Below, one piece after another: positions 24,408 to 32,701 of a DNA stretch of 64,000 nt. The notes beneath the pieces are model-generated. The model did no database searches. It was not told where the DNA came from and saw only the letters and a program-made list of their open reading frames with translations. Each line of letters begins with the position of its first letter. Within the stretch, counting starts at the first letter, position 1. The translations under genes were made by a program, and so were the position numbers. The stretch is from the NCBI GenBank assembly GCA_965651935.1, contig CBFGTC010000001.1, positions 248,001-312,000 of the forward strand. Reading direction: 5' to 3'. The stretch is from JAFEDN01 sp965651935. Lineage in GTDB: Bacteria; Pseudomonadota; Gammaproteobacteria; Coxiellales; Coxiellaceae.

Positions 24408-26246
24408 ATGATGAAATCTAAATACTCTCAAAAAAATAAAAATGTTCAGATAGAAACTAATGTTGTTCTCATAGGCGGAGGCGCTGGGGGATTACGTACG
24501 GCTATAGAGTTAGCTAATATGAATTATAAAGTTATTATAATAGAAAAACGTGAAAATATCGAAGTAATGCGCCAAATTGATGACAAAATGAATCAAATTT
24601 CCAATCTACCCACCAGTTTTATTAATCCAGGTAGAGCGGGACACGGTTTGCATTACAAAGACATCACGACCGCCAAAATGCTTTTAGAAGCTACCATTGG
24701 TGTTTATCAAAAATATCCTTCAGTACTTCGCGGAAAGGATCTTCCCAAAAATCATAATTTAAATAAAGGCCGCTATTTTATAGTTAGAAATTCACTTACC
24801 CCCAAAAAGGAACTCCTTAAAAGTTATGACGAGTTAAAAAAACATTACAAAATGCTTATTTCAAAAGATCCAAGCAAGAAAGTTTTAGGTGAACCTGAGG
24901 ATTTTTATCGTAAACTCAAAAAAGAAGCCTATAAAGCTCATGTTAACGAAAGTGAGGTTAAAGTGGGATTGGAAACCACAGAACGTTTGATTGATCCTCT
25001 TAAATTAGCTGAGATATTAGCTCAGGAAGTAAAAAAAGAAAAAAATATTAAACTGAAATTAGAAACAACAGTCACCCAAATTCGCTACGGCACAGACAAA
25101 GTGTTTGAAGTAGTGACTCAAAACAACGAGATAATAAAAGCGGATTATGTTATCAATTGTGCTTGGGAGAATTTAGAAGCAATTGACCAAACCTTAGGTT
25201 TATATGACCCACAAGTCAAAGTAATCAATCGACTAAAAGCCTTAGCCCATATAGAGTTACCAACCGAATTGATCGATCAACATTCCATGTTTTTTTGTTT
25301 AGGTCCATTTGCTATGTTTTCAAATTTAGGAGATGGGACAGGATTGATTACCTACGCTCCGGCAACGAATGTTGAAAATTTTTACGATTCTAAGATCAGT
25401 GAAACGGGTAGAAAGTTTTTAAATGGGACAGCGGATGAAAAAATAGTACAAAAAAAGGGCCAAGATATAATTAACGGAGTATCATTTTGGATACCTGCCA
25501 TAGCTCAGGCCAAATTGAAGGCGGTGCGCTTTGGTATTGTGAAAACTTATGGCGATGTTGATATTTATGACCCCAATAGTTCTTTTCACAAACGAGATTA
25601 CTTCGGAGTAAGCAGCGCGCAAATCGGTTTCATTGATAACGCCTGCATGAAACTGATGAATCTTTTAATAAATGCAAAATTAGTTGCGGAGTTATTATCA
25701 AAACACCAACAAGTCAATTCGAAGATAGACGTGGTTAGTGAAGAAATTGTTAAAAATTATTTTTCAGGTTACTCAGAATCAACGATGAAATTATTTTGGA
25801 ACCGTTATTTAAAACGGAATTTTAATTTAAATGATATGCCTCAAAAAAAAACAGAATATCGATTGAAGGAGTCTTGTTTAGATATCGACTTTCCTAAACA
25901 GGTAACGGATATCATAATAAGTTACTTGTTCTTAACATTTGAAAAATCGGAAAAGATTTATATTAATCAAATAAGCTTGAAAAAAAATCTTATGTCTGGA
26001 ATAACTAATTCTTTAAAAAAAGAATCAAAAAGTTATCCAATTTATTTAGCAATAAGGCTGAATTTAAATTTACCGAATGCTATTGCTAATTTAATTTCAC
26101 TCTATTGTAGTGGACATCGCTTTGCGCCTATTTGTTCTACTTCTCTGCTATCGAGTTCGAGATTATTTAGTGAATCTCGAAGGGAATCTAAATATGAAAT
26201 TTTAAACAATCAGAGTGCAGATTCCAAGAATTACCTCAATCAATAG
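24408..26246 (+). CDS. FAD-dependent oxidoreductase (DAO-like) with a long C-terminal extension
   Basis: About 612 residues from the ATG at 24408; a GGAG lies upstream, and a longer frame from 24357 is less likely. VVLIGGGAGGLRTAIELA is an N-terminal FAD-binding Rossmann motif and KVIIIEKRE the ribose-binding acidic strand end. ADYVINCAWEN near residue 250 looks like the second FAD segment. The D-amino-acid-oxidase-like region ends around residue 450. The tail has two hydrophobic motifs, FPKQVTDIIISYL and LPNAIANLISLYC, resembling F-box-like motifs found in some secreted effectors. Base composition is clearly more A-rich than in mnmE. The substrate is unknown. Confidence 0.65.
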   Translation: MMKSKYSQKNKNVQIETNVVLIGGGAGGLRTAIELANMNYKVIIIEKRENIEVMRQIDDKMNQISNLPTSFINPGRAGHGLHYKDITTAKMLLEATIGVYQKYPSVLRGKDLPKNHNLNKGRYFIVRNSLTPKKELLKSYDELKKHYKMLISKDPSKKVLGEPEDFYRKLKKEAYKAHVNESEVKVGLETTERLIDPLKLAEILAQEVKKEKNIKLKLETTVTQIRYGTDKVFEVVTQNNEIIKADYVINCAWENLEAIDQTLGLYDPQVKVINRLKALAHIELPTELIDQHSMFFCLGPFAMFSNLGDGTGLITYAPATNVENFYDSKISETGRKFLNGTADEKIVQKKGQDIINGVSFWIPAIAQAKLKAVRFGIVKTYGDVDIYDPNSSFHKRDYFGVSSAQIGFIDNACMKLMNLLINAKLVAELLSKHQQVNSKIDVVSEEIVKNYFSGYSESTMKLFWNRYLKRNFNLNDMPQKKTEYRLKESCLDIDFPKQVTDIIISYLFLTFEKSEKIYINQISLKKNLMSGITNSLKKESKSYPIYLAIRLNLNLPNAIANLISLYCSGHRFAPICSTSLLSSSRLFSESRRESKYEILNNQSADSKNYLNQ

Positions 26247-26260
26247 GATTTAATTAATAA

Positions 26261-27769
26261 ATGACCACTTTTCCTTCTTATTTAAAACAATTTTTCAACT
26301 ATCTTTCTGAACTTTCCAACTGGTCATGTCTATGGTTGGATAAAGATAAAAAAATATTGTTTTTAAATGAATCGGCGTCCGAAATTTTTGGATGGACTCA
26401 AGAAGTAATTGACAAAGATTTTTCTTTACTTTGCCAACAACAAAGTATAGACGATATTACTTTGAAATATTTGCCTTCAACCGGACTGGAACAACCAATA
26501 ACTGAAATAATAGCCGAATTTAAAGCAAAAAATCATTCTATCAAAATGATTCAGTGGAACTTTTTCCCTTTTAAAGACAAAAATAATAAAACAACCGGTA
26601 TTTTACTCATGGGTATGGATATCCGAAAAAACATAGAGGATAAAAATACTTATTTATATAATATTATCAATAATGTTCCCCATACGATCTTTTGGAAAAA
26701 TCGAGAATCAATATTTTTAGGTTGCAATCAAGTTTTTGCCGAATTTGCGCAATTAAACTCGCCTGAAGAAGTCGTAGGACTTACCGATTACGATCTACCC
26801 TGGAAAAAATCGGAAAGTGATGTGTACCGTTTAGACGATAAAAAAGTTATGGACGAAGATCAGTCTCGCCTTAATATAGAAGAAACTCAAACATTAGCCG
26901 ATGGTAGTACTATAATACTGCTAACCAGTAAAGTGCCACTTCATGATAAACATGGGCAAGTCAATGGGGTATTGGGTGTTTATACGGATATCACAGAACA
27001 AAAAAATTACGAAAAAATACTTGAAAATGTAAAAAAAGATGCGGAGGAGTTAAAAAAAACTAAGTATTTATTAGAGGGTGCCAAATTGATCAGTAGTTCT
27101 ATAGCACACGAAATCCGTACTCCTTTAGCTACGATTAAATCGACGGTCTGGAATATCAATCACATGATAAAAGAATTAACCGCCGCAGAAAAAAACGAAT
27201 TTCCAAAATTTGAAAAAATTAAAAAAGCCGTTGATATTATTAATAAAAAAGTCGATCAATCGAATAGTATTATTAATATGTTACTGACTAAATTACAAAG
27301 TATTGATTTTGAATTTAGCGACTTCACCACTTGTTCTGCTGCGATTTGTATTCAAGACGCGTTAGAAAGGTTTCCAATTCCTCAAGAAATGACCGGCAAA
27401 ATTAATTTTGATCAAGACCATGATTTTAATTTTTTGGGAAATCAAATTTTAATTGTCCATGTCATAATGAATTTACTTAAAAATGCTTTGTTTTTCATTA
27501 GTAAAGCTGGAAAAGGTAGTATTTATATTTGGATGGAAAATAAAAATACTCAAAACAAAATCCATTTTAAAGATACTGGAACGGGAATCTCTACCAAAAT
27601 AATTCATTATATCTTTGATACGTTTTTTACCACAGAAACTTCCACCGGTTCAGGGGTTGGATTAGCTTTTAGCAAAATGGTAATGCAGTCGCATCGCGGT
27701 GAGATTGAATGTTTTTCTGAGGAAGGCGAGTACACTGAATTTATCTTAACCTTTCCTAAAACCGAATAA
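26261..27769 (+). CDS. Sensor histidine kinase with two PAS domains
   Basis: The protein has 502 residues. PAS 1 spans about residues 15-125 and PAS 2 about 130-245, ending VLGVYTDITEQK. A helical linker leads to the H-box SSIAHEIRTPLATIKST, with the phospho-acceptor His near residue 283. The N-box IVHVIMNLLKNALFFI, G1 HFKDTGTGIS and G2 STGSGVGLAFSKMVM complete the ATPase domain. No membrane segment is visible, so it should be a cytosolic sensor. The spacing of H- and N-boxes resembles CqsS/LqsS-type kinases, but that is an impression. It sits directly between the oxidoreductase and the response regulator, its likely partner. Confidence 0.85.
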   Translation: MTTFPSYLKQFFNYLSELSNWSCLWLDKDKKILFLNESASEIFGWTQEVIDKDFSLLCQQQSIDDITLKYLPSTGLEQPITEIIAEFKAKNHSIKMIQWNFFPFKDKNNKTTGILLMGMDIRKNIEDKNTYLYNIINNVPHTIFWKNRESIFLGCNQVFAEFAQLNSPEEVVGLTDYDLPWKKSESDVYRLDDKKVMDEDQSRLNIEETQTLADGSTIILLTSKVPLHDKHGQVNGVLGVYTDITEQKNYEKILENVKKDAEELKKTKYLLEGAKLISSSIAHEIRTPLATIKSTVWNINHMIKELTAAEKNEFPKFEKIKKAVDIINKKVDQSNSIINMLLTKLQSIDFEFSDFTTCSAAICIQDALERFPIPQEMTGKINFDQDHDFNFLGNQILIVHVIMNLLKNALFFISKAGKGSIYIWMENKNTQNKIHFKDTGTGISTKIIHYIFDTFFTTETSTGSGVGLAFSKMVMQSHRGEIECFSEEGEYTEFILTFPKTE

Positions 27770-27800
27770 TAATTTTTAATTTTTGAAAAAGGAGTTCAAT

Positions 27801-28784
27801 ATGTTTAAGATGGCTTGTTGTAATTTTCCTACTAAATTATTAGTGTTAGATGACGATATCGATTTTTTAGAGAGTTTACAAATTGTTTTATCTAAAAACT
27901 ACAAAAGCATTTGTACAGTCGATGCTGCTGAAGCACGAAGTATACTGCTACAAAATAAAGGCTGGTCGAAAAACTTGTTAAAGGAAGGCATATCACGAGC
28001 CTATTTCCAAGAAGAACCTTCTTTATACGCCTTCAGTATGAACGTATCTTTACTCAAGGAACAAGTTTACAACCCACAGCGTTTCGATAATATTGCTGTC
28101 GTGATTATTGATTTCGATATGCCTAAAGAAAATGGTCTAGAATTTATACGTAAAGTGGATGATAAACAAATTAAAATTATTATGTTAACTGGTAAAGCCC
28201 AACAAGATACGGTTATTCATGCTTTTAATGAACGAGAGATTCATCGTTATATTTCCAAAGGTGATCCAGATTATTTAAAAAATTTATTTCAATATATCCA
28301 AGAACTTCACGAAGAATTTTTTTCAGATTTTTCAAAATTTATTTTAGATTCTTTTATGGAAACCGAAGCTAAAATTTTTGAAAAACCTTCATTTATTAGC
28401 CTTTTTCAGCAAATAGTTAAAGAAAATAAAATTGTGGAATACTATCTTTTAGATGAATCTGGAAGTTTTTTGCTTTTAGATGAAAAGGCGAAACAAACAT
28501 TGCTGATTATAAAATCTGAAGAAGATCTCGAAAATTTCTATGAATTAGCTAAAGATGATCGAAACACTCCAGCTGAAATTTTAGATAATTTAAAAAAACG
28601 TCGAGTAATGACACACTTTAAAACTTCTAAAGAAGTTAATAATCCCGCGAAAAATTGGCATTTTATCGATGCGGAACCATTAGACGAAAGTAATGAATAT
28701 TATTATGCCATTATACAAAATGACCCCTATTTTGAAATGACCGCGAAAGATATACGCTCATATCAATCATACTTAAATGAGTAA
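27801..28784 (+). CDS. Response regulator with expanded receiver domain and no DNA-binding domain
   Basis: From the ATG at 27801 (AAGGAG 6 bases upstream) the product has 327 residues. KLLVLDDDIDFLESL gives the acidic pocket near residue 18. VVIIDFDMPKENGLEFI carries the probable phospho-acceptor near residue 104, IIMLTGKA the Thr and YISKGD the Lys. The acidic pocket and acceptor are about 87 residues apart rather than the usual 40-45, so roughly 45 residues are inserted in the receiver. The C-terminal half (about 185-327) shows no helix-turn-helix; VEYYLLDESGSFLLLDEKA suggests a PAS-like or other sensory/output fold. It overlaps the next gene by 8 bases. Confidence 0.75.
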   Translation: MFKMACCNFPTKLLVLDDDIDFLESLQIVLSKNYKSICTVDAAEARSILLQNKGWSKNLLKEGISRAYFQEEPSLYAFSMNVSLLKEQVYNPQRFDNIAVVIIDFDMPKENGLEFIRKVDDKQIKIIMLTGKAQQDTVIHAFNEREIHRYISKGDPDYLKNLFQYIQELHEEFFSDFSKFILDSFMETEAKIFEKPSFISLFQQIVKENKIVEYYLLDESGSFLLLDEKAKQTLLIIKSEEDLENFYELAKDDRNTPAEILDNLKKRRVMTHFKTSKEVNNPAKNWHFIDAEPLDESNEYYYAIIQNDPYFEMTAKDIRSYQSYLNE

Positions 28785-29607
28785 ATTTCAATCCCACAAC
28801 GAATTTACGCTAAGCGCTATTGTGATAACCAAAAACGAAGCGCGTAATATAAAACGTTGCTTACGATCATTAGTGAATTGGGTGGACGAAATTATCATCC
28901 TTGATTCAGGTAGTACCGATAACACGGTCGCCATCTGCCAACAATTCACTTCTCAAGTGTATACCACGGACTGGCCCGGTTATGGTCCGCAAAAAAATCG
29001 CGCTCTACAATTAGCAAAAAGCCATTGGATTTTATCTATAGACGCGGATGAATGGGTTAGCCCTAAATTGAATGGAGAAATTAGCCGCGCTATTCGCAAA
29101 CTGCAAGTTCAGGGTTACTATATACCACGTCTCAATATGTTTTGTGGGCATTTCCAACGTTATGGTGATGCAGCGCATGACAAAGTATTGCGGCTGTTTC
29201 AAAAGCATGCCGGCAAATTTAGTGAGGATATAGTCCATGAAAAGTTAATTTGCTCCGGCAAAACAGCTATTTTAAAAAATCCGTTATTCCACAACTCATA
29301 TCGCACTCGCTATGAATGGGCGCAGCAAATGCAAAAATACGCTGAGATGAGCGCCCTACTTCGATATAAACAAGGAAAAAAATCTAATCTATGGAAAGCC
29401 TTACTCAATAGTGCTTGGATTTTTTTTCGCTCTTATATTTTGCGGCAAGGTTTTAGAGATGGCGCCACAGGGTTATTGTTTGCTTGTCTGAATGCGAAAA
29501 GCAGCTTTCAAAAAAATATAATGGTTTGGCGATTAAATCAAAGCGATACTACAGCGAAGCAGTTGACTCTAGGGGATAGGTATTTAAAGGGAGGAGAATC
29601 GCAATAA
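28777..29607 (+). CDS. Family 2 glycosyltransferase, WaaE/KdtX-like
   Basis: This 276-residue GT-A enzyme has LSAIVITKNEARNIKRCLRSL, DEIIILDSGSTDNT, WPGYGPQKNRAL, and WILSIDADEWVS with the D-x-D-type motif. DKVLRLFQKHAGKF and VHEKL follow. These blocks match the WaaE/KdtX family that adds glucose to the LPS inner core. A C-terminal hydrophobic/basic region could bind the membrane. Start overlaps the response-regulator stop. The acceptor sugar is not determinable here. Confidence 0.85.
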   Translation: MSKFQSHNEFTLSAIVITKNEARNIKRCLRSLVNWVDEIIILDSGSTDNTVAICQQFTSQVYTTDWPGYGPQKNRALQLAKSHWILSIDADEWVSPKLNGEISRAIRKLQVQGYYIPRLNMFCGHFQRYGDAAHDKVLRLFQKHAGKFSEDIVHEKLICSGKTAILKNPLFHNSYRTRYEWAQQMQKYAEMSALLRYKQGKKSNLWKALLNSAWIFFRSYILRQGFRDGATGLLFACLNAKSSFQKNIMVWRLNQSDTTAKQLTLGDRYLKGGESQ

Positions 29608-29668
29608 GTATAGGAAAGCTTGTCGCCCAACAGGTATACTGGTCATAACAATTAATTCCATAAAATAT

Positions 29669-30298
29669 ATGAGTACCACTAAAAATAGTACCGCCATTTT
29701 TGCATCGGGTTTGGCTGAATTAAATTTAACTTTAGATTCAGGCGCTCAGGAGAAATTATTGCATTTTTTGTTTTTTTTACAAAAATGGAATCGGCAATTT
29801 AATTTAACTGCTATCACCGATTTATCTAAAATGGTGAGTCACCATCTTTTAGATAGTTTATCGATTGTCCCTTACATTCAAGGTGATAATATTTTAGACT
29901 TTGGTAGTGGTGCGGGTTTCCCCGGAATACCATTAGCTGTTTATTATCCTCAAAAACAATGGTTTTTATTAGATAGTAATGGAAAAAAAACCCGGTTCCT
30001 CACCCAGATGAAGGCCGAGTTAGCTTTAACTAATATCGAGATAATACAAACCCGAATTGAACATTGGGCTGCTTCACCTAAGCAATTTGCTCAGATTGTA
30101 TGTCGAGCCGTAGGGCCGGTTAAAGATATTCTCGCTAAAACACAGCATCTTTTGCAGTCAAACGGTCAATGGTTATTCATGAAAGGGGTCCACGAACACG
30201 AAAATTTAGAAAATCTCCCCTACCCTGTTAACATCCACAGACTACAAGTGCCTGGTGTTCTCGCGCCTCGGTATTTAATCGTCATCAATGCTTGCTGA
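29669..30298 (+). CDS. rsmG: 16S rRNA (guanine527-N7)-methyltransferase
   Basis: This 209-residue methyltransferase acts on G527 of 16S rRNA. KWNRQFNLTAITD, HLLDSLSIVPYI, ILDFGSGAGFPGIPLA (SAM motif I) and VCRAVGPVKDIL are characteristic of RsmG/GidB. Length is normal. It usually follows mnmG; here it follows the WaaE-like gene and precedes parAB, so only the upstream side of the conserved order is disturbed. Confidence 0.95.
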   Translation: MSTTKNSTAIFASGLAELNLTLDSGAQEKLLHFLFFLQKWNRQFNLTAITDLSKMVSHHLLDSLSIVPYIQGDNILDFGSGAGFPGIPLAVYYPQKQWFLLDSNGKKTRFLTQMKAELALTNIEIIQTRIEHWAASPKQFAQIVCRAVGPVKDILAKTQHLLQSNGQWLFMKGVHEHENLENLPYPVNIHRLQVPGVLAPRYLIVINAC

Positions 30299-30305
30299 AT
30301 CCAGG

Positions 30306-30659
30306 TTAGGATTTAAAATAAGGTCCTTGCAGTTCCACTATTTCAAGGCTCAATTCTAAATTCAATTTTTGAATTGATACAGAAAAATATTTTTTAAATA
30401 AGGTTAGCAAAATTTCGCCGGTACAGTTTAATAATTCTTTTGATCTTCCCGGCATAATTTTGAGGGTGACGTGCACAAAAGCATTATTGCTATTACCGTC
30501 ACCCACATAATAGTTTTTACATAAATAAGCCCGGCTTTTACAATTTTCGATGGAAGTAGATAAATGCTTCACCAATAGCTCATGGCACTCTTTAAATAGC
30601 GCTTGAAATTCGATATTTTCGATAAGATTTCCGCTGTATTCTAAAATGACGTGAGGCAT
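30306..30659 (-). CDS. 5-carboxymethyl-2-hydroxymuconate isomerase-like tautomerase
   Basis: From the ATG at 30659, supported by AGGAG 6 bases upstream, the 117-residue product starts MPHVILEYSGNL. This leaves Pro-1 as the catalytic base after Met removal, as in the CHMI branch of the tautomerase superfamily. RAYLCKNYYVGDG and FVHVTLKIMPGRS fit that family. In other bacteria it acts in homoprotocatechuate degradation; no other genes of that pathway are nearby, so the actual substrate is uncertain. It is convergent with rsmG and divergent from parA. Confidence 0.8.
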   Translation of the reverse strand: MPHVILEYSGNLIENIEFQALFKECHELLVKHLSTSIENCKSRAYLCKNYYVGDGNSNNAFVHVTLKIMPGRSKELLNCTGEILLTLFKKYFSVSIQKLNLELSLEIVELQGPYFKS

Positions 30660-30727
30660 GAATTTCTCCTGGGCAGTCAATTTGTAAAATGATAAGATTT
30701 TACCATAAATTTTGAGGAGTTTACGCC

Positions 30728-31507
30728 ATGGCTAAAATTATTGCCATCACTAATCAAAAAGGTGGAGTGGGCAAAACCACTACTACCGTAAATTTAGCTG
30801 CATCGTTAGCTGCTACCAAACAAAAAGTATTGCTGATTGATATGGACCCGCAAGGCAGTGCCACGGTGGGCTGTGGTATTGATAAGCAAAACCTGAATTA
30901 TAGCATTAACGAAGTACTATTAGGCTCGTGTCCAATTCAACAAGCCATCTACAAAACCGCTTGGAATTTCGAAGTGTTACCTTCCAACGGGGATTTAACA
31001 GTAGCTGAAGTGAGGTTGTTACGCAACGAAGGCGGCAATCAGGGTTTAAAGACATTGTTAGCTCCTATAGCCAATGCTTACAATTTCATTGTCATTGACT
31101 GCCCTCCTTCCCTAAACATGCTGACAGTCAATGCTTTGGTTGCCGCCCATAGTGTATTGGTACCAATTCAATGCGAATACTATGCTTTAGAAGGTTTAAC
31201 CAGCCTGCTAAGCAGCATCGAACATATCCGTCGTACTACTAATCCTAATCTGCAAGTTGAAGGCTTATTACGCACCATGTATGATGGCCGCAACGGGCTT
31301 GCTATAGAAGTTTCCGAGCAATTGTTAGCTCATTTTGGAGAGAAAGTTTATCATACCGTGATACCCCGCAATGTGAGATTAGCGGAGGCCCCTAGCCATG
31401 GTTTACCGGTAATTTCATATGATAAACGATCACAAGGCGCCGTCGCCTATTTAGCATTAGCAGGTGAATTGCTGAGACGTCAGGGGCAATCGTTAGCAAT
31501 CGTCTAG
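30728..31507 (+). CDS. parA: Chromosome partitioning ATPase ParA (Soj)
   Basis: This 259-residue MinD/ParA ATPase has the deviant Walker A ITNQKGGVGKTTTTVNLAA, VLLIDMDPQGSAT, and the Walker B-like FIVIDCPPSLNML. LIPIQ-type VPIQCEYYALEGL is also present. No N-terminal helix-turn-helix extends it, so it is the chromosomal type. GAGGAG precedes the ATG. With parB 9 bases downstream it forms the origin-segregation pair expected near rpmH-mnmE and the atp operon. Confidence 0.96.
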   Translation: MAKIIAITNQKGGVGKTTTTVNLAASLAATKQKVLLIDMDPQGSATVGCGIDKQNLNYSINEVLLGSCPIQQAIYKTAWNFEVLPSNGDLTVAEVRLLRNEGGNQGLKTLLAPIANAYNFIVIDCPPSLNMLTVNALVAAHSVLVPIQCEYYALEGLTSLLSSIEHIRRTTNPNLQVEGLLRTMYDGRNGLAIEVSEQLLAHFGEKVYHTVIPRNVRLAEAPSHGLPVISYDKRSQGAVAYLALAGELLRRQGQSLAIV

Positions 31508-31516
31508 GGGATTTAT

Positions 31517-32377
31517 ATGAGAAAATTAGGTAAAGGCTTAAGTGAATTAGGTTTAAATGAATTGCTGGGGGGAGGAACTTCAAATTCAGAAGCCGTACCA
31601 CCATCATTAGCTTTCGATAAAATTCATTATATTCCTTTAGATAATTTAGTTCCTGGCCAGTATCAACCGCGTCAACATATCGATCAAAACGGCTTGGCCG
31701 AACTAGCCGATTCTATCCGGGTCCAGGGGATTTTGCAGCCCTTAATTGTCAGGATGCTATCCAGCTCGCGTTATGAAATTATTGCTGGGGAAAGGCGCTG
31801 GAGAGGAGCAAAATTAGCCGGATTAGAAAAAGCGCCTGTCATCATCCGCGAAATTTCCGATCAAACCGCTGTGGCGTTTGGATTAATTGAAAATATACAA
31901 CGCCGCGACCTCAACGCCCTTGAAGAAGCGCGCGCACTACAGCGTTTGTTAGGCGAATTTAAGTTAACACACGAAGAAGTGGCTGAAGCGGTAGGGAAGT
32001 CTCGGCCCGCAATTACTAATTTACTGCGCTTGTTGCAATTAAATCCTGAAGTGCAAGATTGGCTTATGCAAGGACGCTTGGATAAAGGGCATGCATTAGT
32101 ATTATTATCCCTGAGTGGTGATAATCAAACTCAATGTGCAAAAGCAGTGCTGGAACGCAATTTATCCGTTCGACAGACCGAATTGTTAATAAAAAAATTT
32201 GATTCCCAACCTCAATCCAATCCTCAATACCTCTACGTGGAAGCTCTTCAAAAAAATTTATCCGAAAAATTGGGCGCAAAAACCGCCATTCGGCAGAATT
32301 CTAAGGGAAAAGGTAAAATTGTCATACAATACCGAAATGCTGAAGAACTGGATAGAATTTTAAATTTGATACGATAA
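31517..32377 (+). CDS. parB: Chromosome partitioning protein ParB
   Basis: This 286-residue parS-binding CTPase begins MRKLGKGLSELGLNELL, the N-terminal segment that stimulates ParA. The CTPase domain (GQYQPRQHIDQNGLAELADSI, GERRWRGAKLAG, LIENIQRRDLNALEEA) follows, then the helix-turn-helix (EEVAEAVGKSRPAITNLLRLLQL) and a C-terminal dimer domain. It is the canonical ParB. A second, N-terminally reduced ParB lies at 4607. I did not find a convincing parS (TGTTTCACGTGAAACA) in the window by eye. Confidence 0.95.
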   Translation: MRKLGKGLSELGLNELLGGGTSNSEAVPPSLAFDKIHYIPLDNLVPGQYQPRQHIDQNGLAELADSIRVQGILQPLIVRMLSSSRYEIIAGERRWRGAKLAGLEKAPVIIREISDQTAVAFGLIENIQRRDLNALEEARALQRLLGEFKLTHEEVAEAVGKSRPAITNLLRLLQLNPEVQDWLMQGRLDKGHALVLLSLSGDNQTQCAKAVLERNLSVRQTELLIKKFDSQPQSNPQYLYVEALQKNLSEKLGAKTAIRQNSKGKGKIVIQYRNAEELDRILNLIR

Positions 32378-32584
32378 ATAAAATGCTGAGCTTGTAGGAA
32401 ATATTTGGTGTCTATTGAGAGATTAAGCTTAAAGATAGGCGCGCTTTTTCTTGTGAAATTCTTTATTAACTTTTAAGTTATTGATTAAATGGTAATTATA
32501 TATTTAATAGAAAATAAATGTATTAAAAAAACAATGTTGTGTTTTTGAATTTAATGACAACTCTGCTACATTTTTCCCTATCAG

Positions 32585-32685
32585 GTTCTGGTTCAAGGAA
32601 TGATTTTAAGACGGATCTTTTTATCCAAGGATTGGATAAAAGTCATGGAAGACTTAAAAAGGGCGGTTGAAAAACCGCCCTTTTT
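32585..32685 (+). ncRNA. Candidate small RNA with three hairpins ending in a terminator
   Basis: The gene-free stretch 32378-32701 holds three successive hairpins near its end. The first is TTTTATCCAA-GGA-TTGGATAAAA (32619-32641), the second AAGTC-ATGGAA-GACTT, the third a strong GC-rich terminator (32656-32685). A TTGAAT-16 bases-TACATT pair lies just before 32585. parB ends 280 bases upstream, too far for a normal terminator of that gene. The bases 32378-32540 show nothing recognisable. The small-RNA reading is inference; the boundaries are approximate. Confidence 0.35.
32656..32685. terminator. Bidirectional intrinsic terminator
   Basis: GGGCGGTT-GAAA-AACCGCCC, flanked by five A on the left and seven T on the right, is a textbook terminator in both directions with a GAAA tetraloop. 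On the minus strand it lies 17 bases after the stop of the Tyr-rich lipoprotein. On the plus strand it would end transcripts coming from parB or from the candidate small RNA. Confidence 0.85.
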
Positions 32686-32701
32686 TTGTTGAATCCCTGT
32701 T

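Noticed and set aside
30700..32400. parS site search near parAB
   Set aside because: Only a partial match to TGTTTCACGTGAAACA was seen (TGTTTCACATGC near 33648, about 11 of 16). It lies inside the Nudix gene and is not convincing.
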